Below are positions 53,812 to 61,792 of a DNA stretch of 64,000 nucleotides, one piece after another (position 1 is the stretch's first letter; each line of letters starts with the position of its first letter). A model generated the notes under the pieces. It was not told the DNA's origin and did not search any database. It worked only from the letters and a program-made list of their open reading frames with translations. The stretch is from an uncultured Allosphingosinicella sp. (GTDB taxonomy: Bacteria; Pseudomonadota; Alphaproteobacteria; Sphingomonadales; Sphingomonadaceae), in the NCBI GenBank assembly GCA_934539295.1, contig CAKTCN010000006.1, positions 1 to 64,000 of the forward strand. The letters run 5' to 3'. Both the position numbers and the translations under genes were made by a program.

Positions 53812-54510
53812 TCAGGGCAAGTCGATGATCAGCACGTCGGCATCGGTGTCGGCTTCGATCAGCAGTTCGCTTTCACCCTCGACCGCCGCACCATCGCCTT
53901 CGCGCATCTCCGTGCCGTTCAGGCCGATCAGGCCGCGCATCACCTGCACCCAATAGCCGCGTGCCGGCGATAGAGCGCGGGTGATCGCCGCGCCCTCGTC
54001 CAGCCGCCCGATCTCGATCGCCGCATCCTGGCGAATGCGCAGCGATCCATCGCTCCCATCTGCACTGGCGACCTTCACGAGCCTGTTGCGATCCCGATCC
54101 TCCGGAAAGCTGCGCTGCTCGTAGGATGGCGTGAGCCCGCGCTCCGACGGAATGATCCACAGTTGAAGCGCATGAGCGCGCTCGTGCCCACTCGGGTTCA
54201 TCTCGCTATGCGCGATGCCCGTGCCGGCCGTCATCCGCTGGACGTCGCCGGCGCGGATCACCGCATGATTGCCGAGGCTGTCCTTGTGCGCGATCGCGCC
54301 TTCCAGCACGATGGTCACGATCTCCATATTGTCGTGACCATGTTCCGGAAAGCCGGCGCCGGGCACCACCACATCCTCGTTCAGCACGCGCAGCTTGCGA
54401 AAGCCCATATGCTTGGGGTCGTGATAGTCGGCGAAGGAGAAGCTGTGGCGTGCGTCTACAAGGGCGCCGCGGTGGTGCCCGCGTGCGCCGCGATCCCGGA
54501 AGGTGATCAT
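53812..54510 (-). CDS. Pirin-family protein 1 (bicupin)
   Basis: 232 residues from the ATG with AAGGAG eight bases upstream. Pirin motifs: SFADYHDP, GFPEHGHDNMEIVTIVLEG (metal His-x-His), GTGIAHSEMNPS and LQLWIIPS. Pirins are Fe-binding bicupins; some act as quercetin dioxygenases, others as regulators. It lies 74 bases after pirin 2 on the same strand, with a hairpin between. The metal-binding residues look complete (two His in EHGH and His in IAHSE). Confidence 0.92.
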   Translation of the reverse strand: MITFRDRGARGHHRGALVDARHSFSFADYHDPKHMGFRKLRVLNEDVVVPGAGFPEHGHDNMEIVTIVLEGAIAHKDSLGNHAVIRAGDVQRMTAGTGIAHSEMNPSGHERAHALQLWIIPSERGLTPSYEQRSFPEDRDRNRLVKVASADGSDGSLRIRQDAAIEIGRLDEGAAITRALSPARGYWVQVMRGLIGLNGTEMREGDGAAVEGESELLIEADTDADVLIIDLP

Positions 54511-54539
54511 GTCAGCGTCTCCTTGCACTCGAAGTTGGT

Positions 54540-54574
54540 GAGTGCCGCGCCCAAGAGGGAGAGGCGCGGCACTC
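54540..54574. terminator. 12-bp hairpin between the two pirin genes
   Basis: GAGTGCCGCGCC pairs perfectly with GGCGCGGCACTC around an 11-base loop, starting 10 bases after the pirin 2 stop. No T-tract, so it may reduce rather than stop transcription into pirin 1. Confidence 0.55.
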
Positions 54575-54584
54575 GTGAAGCCGG

Positions 54585-55283
54585 TCAGGCTGCGTCGACC
54601 AGAACGATCTCGCTATCCTCGATGGCCGTGACCTTCAGGATGTCGAGGTCGCGGATCGCCGCGCCGTCGCGGGCATTGACGCGGACATCGTCGATCTGGA
54701 CCGCGCCAGTGGCGGGGACGAGATAGGCCTTGCGGTCCTTGCCGATCGGATATTCGGCAGTCTCGCCCGCCTTCAGCGTGGCGGCGACGACCTTCGCGTC
54801 CGTGCGGATCGGCAGCGCGTCGCCGTCACCTTCGTAGCCGGAGGCGAGCGTGACGAACTGGCCGGAGCGGTCGCCCTTGGGGAAGGGCTTGGCGCCCCAG
54901 GCGGGCTGCTCGCCGGTACGGGTCGGCATGATCCAGATCTGGAAGATTTTCGTGGTCACGTCCTCGCGATTATATTCGGCATGGCGGATGCCGGTGCCGG
55001 CGGACATGACCTGCACGTCGCCTGCCTCGGTACGGCCCTTGTTGCCCAGGCTGTCCTCATGCGTGATCGCGCCTTCGCGGACATAAGTGATGATTTCCAT
55101 GTCGCGGTGCGGGTGCGGCGGGAAGCCGGTGTGGGGCGCGATCGTGTCGTCGTTCCACACGCGCAGGTTTCCCCAGGTCGTGCGGGCCGGGTCGTGATAA
55201 TCGGCGAAGGAGAAATGGTGCTTGGCATCCAGCCAGCCATGGTTCGCGCCGCCGAGCGTTTCGAAGGGCCTGAGTTCGATCAT
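54585..55283 (-). CDS. Pirin-family protein 2 (bicupin)
   Basis: 232 residues; GGGAGACG before the ATG. Motifs: FSFADYHDPARTTWGNLRV, GFPPHPHRDMEIITYVREG, GTGIRHAEYNRED and FQIWIMP. Same length and layout as the adjacent pirin 1 but clearly diverged, so the pair looks like an old duplication. It is divergent from the LysR regulator, which probably controls the pair. Confidence 0.93.
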   Translation of the reverse strand: MIELRPFETLGGANHGWLDAKHHFSFADYHDPARTTWGNLRVWNDDTIAPHTGFPPHPHRDMEIITYVREGAITHEDSLGNKGRTEAGDVQVMSAGTGIRHAEYNREDVTTKIFQIWIMPTRTGEQPAWGAKPFPKGDRSGQFVTLASGYEGDGDALPIRTDAKVVAATLKAGETAEYPIGKDRKAYLVPATGAVQIDDVRVNARDGAAIRDLDILKVTAIEDSEIVLVDAA

Positions 55284-55363
55284 CTTGCGTCTCCCGTTGA
55301 ACGGCCGCTGCCGTGTTGGGGTCTATTTAGGACTTGCCGGCCATCCTGTTCAGGCGGATAAAA

Positions 55364-55385
55364 TTGTCTGGAACGTTCGATAGAG
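55364..55385. promoter_or_regulatory. Candidate LysR binding site in the pirin/LysR gap
   Basis: A dyad centred on GAACGTTC (55371-55378) with matching T/A bases further out lies in the 109-base divergent gap, eight to 29 bases before the LysR start. Position and symmetry fit LysR autoregulation, but the motif is weak. Confidence 0.35.
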
Positions 55386-55392
55386 TTGAATA

Positions 55393-56319
55393 GTGAGCAA
55401 TCCCGGCACCCCGACCTTCGACCAGCTGCGCATCTTCCTCGCCATCGTGGACACGGGCAGCTTCGCCGCGGCGGGACGCAAGCTGGGGCGCGCCGTATCG
55501 GTGATCAGCTACGGCATCGCCAATCTGGAGGCGCAGCTCGGCCTGACCCTGTTCGAGCGGGAGGGGACGCGCAAGCCCCGGCTCACCACTGCGGGGCGCG
55601 CCGTGCTGGCCGAGGCGCGGGCGGTGTCGCACGGCATTGACGGGCTGCGCGCCAAGGCGAAGGGCCTGCTCGACGGGCTGGAGGCGGAGGTCGACCTGGC
55701 CGTGGACGTGATGCTGCCGGCCGAGCAGCTCGGCCGCGTGCTGCGTGGCTTCGCGCGTGAATATCCGACCGTGTCGCTGCGCCTCCATGTCGAGGCGCTG
55801 GGCGCGGTCACCGCCATGGTGCAGGATCGCCGGGCCGTAATCGGCCTGTCGGGTCCGCTGGCAACCGGCGCGGACGGGATCGACTGCATCGCCGCCTGTT
55901 CGGTCACCCTGGTGCCGGTCGCCGCCCCCGATCACCCGCTCGGCCGCATGGAGCGGATCGCACCGGGTGCGGGACGCAATTATACGCAGCTCGTCCTAAC
56001 CGACCGTTCGCGCTTCACCGAGGGGCGTGACTTTTCCGTGCTGAGCCACAAGACGTGGCGGCTCGCCGATCTCGGCGCCAAGCATGCCTTGCTGCGCGAG
56101 GGCATCGGCTGGGGCAACATGCCGCTGCCGATGATCCAGCCGGACCTCATCGCCGGCACCCTGGTGCGGCTGGCTATGCCCGACCATCCCGGCGGCACCT
56201 ACCGCTTCCAATGCATATGGCGCCGCGACACGCCGCCGGGTCCTGCCGCGTCCTGGCTGCTGGAGCAGTTCGTGGCGATGGGGCAGGAGGATGCGGAGGA
56301 GGGGCTGCCCGATATCTAG
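55393..56319 (+). CDS. LysR-family transcriptional regulator
   Basis: 308 residues. N-terminal winged helix: TFDQLRIFLAIVDTGSFAAAGRKLGRAVSVISYGIANLEAQLGLTLFER-type pattern, residues about 8-60, then a substrate-binding domain (AEVDLAVDVMLPAEQLGRVL, VTLVPVAAPDHPLGRM, GWGNMPLPMIQPDL). Divergent from two pirins, an arrangement in which LysR commonly activates pirin expression in response to an unknown ligand. Confidence 0.93.
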   Translation: MSNPGTPTFDQLRIFLAIVDTGSFAAAGRKLGRAVSVISYGIANLEAQLGLTLFEREGTRKPRLTTAGRAVLAEARAVSHGIDGLRAKAKGLLDGLEAEVDLAVDVMLPAEQLGRVLRGFAREYPTVSLRLHVEALGAVTAMVQDRRAVIGLSGPLATGADGIDCIAACSVTLVPVAAPDHPLGRMERIAPGAGRNYTQLVLTDRSRFTEGRDFSVLSHKTWRLADLGAKHALLREGIGWGNMPLPMIQPDLIAGTLVRLAMPDHPGGTYRFQCIWRRDTPPGPAASWLLEQFVAMGQEDAEEGLPDI

Positions 56320-56341
56320 GCGGTGACCATCCGTTTAACCA

Positions 56342-56426
56342 CGTCATTGCGAGCGTAGCGAAGCAATCCAGGGCTGACCCGGAGGCCCACTGGATTGCTT
56401 CGTCGCTAACGCTCCTCGCAATGACG
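56342..56426. repeat. Dispersed palindromic repeat, copy 2
   Basis: Same layout as 20724-20805: CATTGCGAGCGTAGCGAAGC..AATCCA, a 20-base spacer, and the complementary arm with one extra base (GCTAACGC instead of GCTACGC). It lies between the LysR gene and the convergent GH43 gene. Confidence 0.88.
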
Positions 56427-56453
56427 CAGGACGTTCAACCGGGCTGGATCATC

Positions 56454-57500
56454 TCAGGTCAGAAACCCATTGCGCACCGGAACACCGAAATTCGGGGTGC
56501 CGTCCGCATTATACGCCAGCGGCTGCACGCGCGTGTGGCGATTGGGGTCGAGCAGCGGGTCGCCCTCGATCTTCTCGTAATCACGGGCATGGTAGACCAG
56601 CATGTCCCTGCCCCGCTCATCCACCGTGAAGCTGTTATGCCCCGGTCCGTAGATGCTGTTCTCAGGTGACGAAACGAACACTGGCACCTGCGACTTGGTC
56701 CAGGATGCAGGGTCCATCAGGTCGGCATCGTCGCGCGCCGTCAGGAGCCCCATGCAATAGCGCGCATCGGTCGCGCTCGCCGAATAGGTCATGAACACGC
56801 GGCCGTTGCGGATCAGGAATGCCGAGCCTTCATTGACCTTGTAGCCGCGCCGCTCCCAATCCAGCGTCGGCACCGACAGGCGCGTCGGCTTGGCCGCCAG
56901 TGTCAGCGGCGTGGCGAGCGGGGCGAGGTAGAGGTTGGAATTGGTGTCGATCCCCGGCTCCTTCTGCGCCCAGGACAGGTAGCGCACGCCGCGATGGACG
57001 AAGCTGGTGGAATCGAGATTGAAGCTGTCCCACGGCAACTGCAATTGGCCGAGCACCGACCAGGTGCCGGTCATCGGATCGGCGTCGCTCGTGGTGATCG
57101 CATAGGTGCGGATGCGGAAAGTGTTGACCCCGCCGCCGGGTCCGGCCGCGAAATACATGATCCACTGGCCGTCGATCTGGTGCAGCTCCGGCGCCCAGAT
57201 GTAGCCGGACATCGGCCCGCTTGCCGGATGGGTCCACAGCACCTTTTCATCGGCATCGGTCAGCCCGCCGATCGTGCGTGCGCGGCGCAGCACCAGGCGG
57301 TCATATTCGGGCACCGATGCCGTCATGTAGTACCAGCCGTCGTCGTGCCGGAAGATCTGCGCGTCGGCACGGTTGCGGACCAGCGGATTGTTGATCGGCG
57401 ACGATCCCGCCTCCCCGGCACGCCCGCTTATGGCACAGGCACCGAGCGTCGCTGCCATTCCGCCTACGAAAACCCGCCGCGACACGTTCGTCATCTGCAT
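56454..57500 (-). CDS. GH43-family glycosidase, Tat-exported (likely arabinofuranosidase/arabinanase)
   Basis: 348 residues; AGGAGG precedes the chosen ATG by four bases. Leader VSRRVFVGGMAATLGAC combines a twin-arginine motif with a possible lipobox. Five-bladed propeller with the GH43 acids: Asp in RADAQIFRHDDGWYYMT, Asp in NLDSTSFVHRG, and Glu in KVNEGSAFLIRNGR, plus GYIWAPELHQIDGQWIMYFAA. It should act on arabinan or arabinoxylan; subfamily not assigned. It is the last gene of the minus-strand group with the kinase, GH106 and GH105. Confidence 0.88.
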   Translation of the reverse strand: MQMTNVSRRVFVGGMAATLGACAISGRAGEAGSSPINNPLVRNRADAQIFRHDDGWYYMTASVPEYDRLVLRRARTIGGLTDADEKVLWTHPASGPMSGYIWAPELHQIDGQWIMYFAAGPGGGVNTFRIRTYAITTSDADPMTGTWSVLGQLQLPWDSFNLDSTSFVHRGVRYLSWAQKEPGIDTNSNLYLAPLATPLTLAAKPTRLSVPTLDWERRGYKVNEGSAFLIRNGRVFMTYSASATDARYCMGLLTARDDADLMDPASWTKSQVPVFVSSPENSIYGPGHNSFTVDERGRDMLVYHARDYEKIEGDPLLDPNRHTRVQPLAYNADGTPNFGVPVRNGFLT

Positions 57501-57567
57501 CAATCCTCCTGCTCCTTCAGGAACGCTAGCAGACCCGTCCTTCGGGGCGAACAGCAATCAGTCGGAC

Positions 57568-59040
57568 TTATTGAGCCTCGTGCAGGGGCAAGGTGAAGTA
57601 GAAGGACGCACCGCCGCCCGGATTGCCGGCCGCCCAAATGGTGCCGCCCTGCCGTTCTATGATCGTGCGCGATATGGGCAGGCCGAGCCCGAGCCCGTCA
57701 TTGGACTTGCCGTGAGTGGCGTGGAACACCTCCTCCTCCTGCCCGGGCGGGATGCCGGGACCGGTGTCGCGCACCTCCACCTTGACGAAGCTGCCGACTG
57801 CACGGGCACAGATGGTAAGTTCGCGCCGCGCGGACCCGCGCATGGCCTGCAGCGCGTTGCGGATCAGGTTGCCGAGCACCTGTTCGGTCTGCACCGCATC
57901 GACATGGACCTGGTCCGCGCCGGGTGCCACGCTGGTCTGGACCTCGGCGTCGATCTTGCCGCCTGCGCCTGCACATAATTTCAGCGCGCTATGGACGAGT
58001 GCCTGGAGAGACGCACGGGCGGCCTTCGGTGCCTTGTCGTCGATCATGTTGCGCGACCGGCGGATGATCTCGCCCGCACGCTGAACCTGCACGATCGCTT
58101 CCTCCAACGCCTCACGAATATCGGCCTTGTCCATGTCCGCATCCAGCAGGCGCCGGCTGCCCTGCAGGTAGTTGGCGGCAGCGGCGAGCGGCTGGTTGAG
58201 TTCGTGGGCAAGCGTGGCAGCCATGGTTCCCATGGCGCGCAGGCGCGACAGGTGCAGCATGCGATGCTGCAATTCCTGCACCTGCGCAGCCGTGTGCCTG
58301 GCCTCGGTGATATCGCGCGCCGCCGCGAGCACGCCCAGCGGTCCGCCACCATCGGCGTGAATGGGGGTCAGCGAAACGTCCCACCATCGCGGCCCGCTGG
58401 CCCCGACGAAGCGAAGCGTGAAGCGCGACCGTTCGCCGGCCGCGGCCTGCTTCATCGCGGCATCCGCTTCTTCCAGTCCCGCCATGAAATGCTCGACATA
58501 ATCGCTTCCGACCGCGCTGCCGGCCAGTTCCGGGCCGACTTCCTTGCGCGCGGCCTCGTTCATGAAGATGATCACGCCATCGGCGCCGATCACGGCGGTC
58601 GGATCCGAACTGCCTTCAATGATGCTGCGGTTGAGCGCCTCGCTGATCGACAGCGCCTCGCGATAGAGCAGGCGGTCGTGCACGTCGGTGCAGCTGCCAT
58701 ACCAGCCGCAGATCCTGCCGTCCTCGTCGCGAACGGCCGAGCCGCGGCTGACCATCCATCGGAAATCGCCGCTATGATGCTTCAGCCGATATTCGCTTTC
58801 ATAAAGGCCGCTGGCTTGTGCTTCATCCCAGTCGCGGGCGGCGCGTTCCACATCCTCGGGATGGATCAGGCCGTATCGGTCGAGATCCGCCAGATGCTCG
58901 ACATCGACCCCGGTGAATTCGAGCCACCGGCGGCTATAATATTCGGTGCCGTCTGGCTCGTTGGACCACACCATCTGCGGGATGAGTTCAAGGATGGTAC
59001 GGTAACGTTCAGCATCGTTTTGGTCGATCGCTGCTCTCAA
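57568..59040 (-). CDS. FixL-like PAS-PAS sensor histidine kinase
   Basis: 490 residues from a TTG after GGAGAAGG. Two PAS domains (about 10-125 and 135-255; the first with YYSRRWLEFTGVDVEHLADLDRYGLIHPEDVERA, the second ending GVLAAARDITEAR) precede a HisKA of the FixL/NtrB type (MAATLAHELNQPLAAAANYLQGSRRLL) and an HATPase (NLIRNALQAMRG, DTGPGIP, GLGLGLPISR). No membrane segments, so it is soluble. No heme-binding signature was identified in either PAS. No response regulator lies nearby. Confidence 0.9.
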   Translation of the reverse strand: MRAAIDQNDAERYRTILELIPQMVWSNEPDGTEYYSRRWLEFTGVDVEHLADLDRYGLIHPEDVERAARDWDEAQASGLYESEYRLKHHSGDFRWMVSRGSAVRDEDGRICGWYGSCTDVHDRLLYREALSISEALNRSIIEGSSDPTAVIGADGVIIFMNEAARKEVGPELAGSAVGSDYVEHFMAGLEEADAAMKQAAAGERSRFTLRFVGASGPRWWDVSLTPIHADGGGPLGVLAAARDITEARHTAAQVQELQHRMLHLSRLRAMGTMAATLAHELNQPLAAAANYLQGSRRLLDADMDKADIREALEEAIVQVQRAGEIIRRSRNMIDDKAPKAARASLQALVHSALKLCAGAGGKIDAEVQTSVAPGADQVHVDAVQTEQVLGNLIRNALQAMRGSARRELTICARAVGSFVKVEVRDTGPGIPPGQEEEVFHATHGKSNDGLGLGLPISRTIIERQGGTIWAAGNPGGGASFYFTLPLHEAQ

Positions 59041-59131
59041 CGCCTTCTCCTCTCCGAGAGGATGATCGCGCCGCTATCGACCGAGTGCAAGCCGGTTCAC
59101 CCGCACATGGATCAGCGAGCCTTCCACCCGA

Positions 59132-61792
59132 TCAGGTGCCGCAGGGTGCCTCTGTCCGCCCGGCCTCGATCAGGCGGGGCGCTTTCAAGATGCCCGAGGG
59201 CTGGGCCGAGATCTTGTCCAGGTCCTGCGGCTGGAACCGCTCGCCATAGCGGCCGTGCAGCAGCCGGTGGTCGGCGGGCGCCCGGCCGGCGAGCATGTTC
59301 ATGTTGGTGTTGGACACCTCCACGTCGATGCGGTTGCTGCCGGGCTTCAGCGCCGCGGTGAGATCGACACGATAGGGTGTCGCCCAGACGCTGCCCACCC
59401 GCTCGCCATTGACGCGGACGATCGCGGCATCGCGGATCGGCGCTTCGATGGCCCCGACAGGCCGGTTGGCGCGCGTGGTGGCGACGGGTGTCGTTTCCCC
59501 GAAATCGAGTGCCAAGCAGCGACCGGGTGCGAGCGGGTCCAGGTCGACGGCCACACTGTAGATCGCCGTGCCTGAAAAGTAGCGCGTCGCCGGGAGGTCA
59601 GCCCAGGATGCGAAGGCTTCGACGGGTGTCACCTTGCCGCCGATCCGCATGGTCCAGCGAGCATCAAGCGAGCGCGGAATCGCAGTCGCCGCAACATGCG
59701 CCGGAGCAGCCTGTCCCACGAAGGTCAGCAGCCGCGATTCATAAGGCGCGAGTTCCAGCGCAATGTCGCCGCTGCCGGCGCCCCATTGCCGCCCAGTGAC
59801 CGGATCCCACCACCTGCCATTGCCGCGATCGCCCGCGAAACGTGCACGCGTCTTCACGGCGGTGTTGCCGGTGTTGGCGAGGAAGTAGAGGTCGCCGCCT
59901 TCCACCTTGCGGCGGATGAAGCCGATCGCCGGATCGGGTGAGGCGAGCGTCATGTCGGCAGGCGCCGCCGCCAGGATTGCGTTGCCGACTTGCGCCTGGT
60001 CGACCTGCCGCACCCACTTCCTGCGATCCAGTTCACGCGAAAGCCGTGCAACTTGCGCCCGCGCCTTGTCGTCCTTCAGGCCTCCCGCGGTGGTCGGAAG
60101 GCCGCCGACCGCGACGACCTTGCCGCCCTTCTTCACCCATTCGGCAATCGCGGCATAGGCATCCGGGTCGATGCGCTGCATCGGCGGCAAGACCAGCACG
60201 CGGTGCTTGAGCTTGCCCGCATTGACCGCACCGGCATCGATGAAGTCGAAGCCGTGGCCGGCATCCATCACCTGCTCGACCAGGGCGTTGGGCACGCGGT
60301 CGTGCATCGCCTCGTTCACCGATGCGCGCTGGGGGCGCATGCCGGCGAAGGCGTCCTCGATCGGCAGGTAGATGGCGACGCCGTTGGCCGGCTCGCCCTG
60401 GCGCAGCATGTGGCTGACGCGCTGGAGGTAGCGGGTGACGTCGGGCATCACCGGATACCAGGGATTATGGTCGTTGAGCGCGGCGGCGGCGTAGAAGGCC
60501 CAGCCGGGTTCCTCGACACCTTGCGGCGTGTATGGCCAGCCGTGGCCGACCAGCTGCGTGATGCCTTGCAGGAAGTGGCGGTCCGCCTCGACCTTCATGT
60601 CGAGCGGCGTCGCTGCCCATGAGGGCGAGCGCAGCCAGGTCCACACCTCCGACGAGACCACCGGCTTCCCATAGAGATGCGCGCCCGATGTCGCCCAGCG
60701 CGTCGAGTTGAACCCGCGCCAGTCCGCGCCCTCGCCTTCGGGCAGGGCGACCAGCGCGTTGCTCGACAGGGTCGGCGGCGGGAAGCCGTAGACCTGCGCG
60801 CGGAAGCGGGTGCCGCGTGCCTTGGCCCAGTCGTCGATGACCTTGAGGTAGCGTTCGTCGACCAGTTCCGACAGCGTGCGTGCCCAATCGAAGCGCACGG
60901 CGGCGCTGTCCGGCGTGTCGAGGAACAAGGCCGGGAGGTGGTCGGTCAGGTCATAGCCGCGGCGGCGGCGGAACTCGGCCGGCAGGTCGCCGGTCCAGCT
61001 CGACCCATAGGCCTCCAGGCTGTCGGAGAAGATCGCGTAGGGCGGCGGTGCGCCTTCAAACGCGTCGAGCAGGCGATCGCCGACGGTGGTGAGGTGGTTC
61101 TGGACGGCCGCCGGATCGATATGGTCGAGGACATAGCCTTCGGACGCCACGGCGGCGCGCTTCACCTGCTGCCCGGTGCGCCCGGCCACGAACACGAGAG
61201 CCTCGCGCGCGGTGGTGCTGCCCTCTACCGACACGCGCGGCGCATCCGTCTTCAGCGTGTCGAAACCGCCGGTGGCACCTGCCGCGCCGATCACGGCCGA
61301 GATGAAGCTCTCGCCCGCCCCGAGCGCTGGCATCACAACCTCGGTTGCACCCGCCGGCACCGCGACCTTGATCATGCGGATATTCGCCGCGGCCTGCGTC
61401 ACCGGGATATGCGGCCCGCCAAACGGCCAGCCACTGCCGCCGGTCACGTCGATCCGCATCCCCTGTGCCCGCGCAGTCTCCCCCGCATGGCGAAGCGCGG
61501 CGATGAAGTCGTCGGACAGGTAGGGCAGGTTGCGGATGCCCTTCGCCGGATCGTCGGGCGAGAGCGGATAGACCGGCTGCACTTCGAACCCGCCGAAGCC
61601 GCCCGCCTTCATCGCCGCGATCTCGCGGTCGATCTCCGCATTGTCGACCGACGGCCCAAACCACCACCAGCGCATCATCGGACGCGCATCGGCGGGTGGA
61701 TCGACGAAGGACTGCCACAAGGCATCGCCCTGCGCGGCGGCGGGCACCGCCGAGGCAGCGGCCAGCAAGGTGGCCAGCAGGCGCACCTTCAC
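59132..61792 (-). CDS. Exported alpha-L-rhamnosidase, GH106 family
   Basis: 886 residues from a GTG overlapping the upstream stop (GTGA). Signal peptide KVRLLATLLAAASAVPAAAQ. GH106 features: PPADARPMMRWWWFGPSVD, MKAGGFGGFEVQPVYPL, DSLEAYGSSWTGDLPAEFRRRRGYD and VVSSEVWTWLRSPSWAATP, with a C-terminal beta-sandwich (NRIDVEVSNTNMNMLAGR). Family members remove alpha-L-rhamnose from RG-I and RG-II fragments or plant glycosides. Coupled to the GH105-DUF4861 gene upstream, it supports a second pectin-related operon. Confidence 0.9.
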   Translation of the reverse strand: MKVRLLATLLAAASAVPAAAQGDALWQSFVDPPADARPMMRWWWFGPSVDNAEIDREIAAMKAGGFGGFEVQPVYPLSPDDPAKGIRNLPYLSDDFIAALRHAGETARAQGMRIDVTGGSGWPFGGPHIPVTQAAANIRMIKVAVPAGATEVVMPALGAGESFISAVIGAAGATGGFDTLKTDAPRVSVEGSTTAREALVFVAGRTGQQVKRAAVASEGYVLDHIDPAAVQNHLTTVGDRLLDAFEGAPPPYAIFSDSLEAYGSSWTGDLPAEFRRRRGYDLTDHLPALFLDTPDSAAVRFDWARTLSELVDERYLKVIDDWAKARGTRFRAQVYGFPPPTLSSNALVALPEGEGADWRGFNSTRWATSGAHLYGKPVVSSEVWTWLRSPSWAATPLDMKVEADRHFLQGITQLVGHGWPYTPQGVEEPGWAFYAAAALNDHNPWYPVMPDVTRYLQRVSHMLRQGEPANGVAIYLPIEDAFAGMRPQRASVNEAMHDRVPNALVEQVMDAGHGFDFIDAGAVNAGKLKHRVLVLPPMQRIDPDAYAAIAEWVKKGGKVVAVGGLPTTAGGLKDDKARAQVARLSRELDRRKWVRQVDQAQVGNAILAAAPADMTLASPDPAIGFIRRKVEGGDLYFLANTGNTAVKTRARFAGDRGNGRWWDPVTGRQWGAGSGDIALELAPYESRLLTFVGQAAPAHVAATAIPRSLDARWTMRIGGKVTPVEAFASWADLPATRYFSGTAIYSVAVDLDPLAPGRCLALDFGETTPVATTRANRPVGAIEAPIRDAAIVRVNGERVGSVWATPYRVDLTAALKPGSNRIDVEVSNTNMNMLAGRAPADHRLLHGRYGERFQPQDLDKISAQPSGILKAPRLIEAGRTEAPCGT

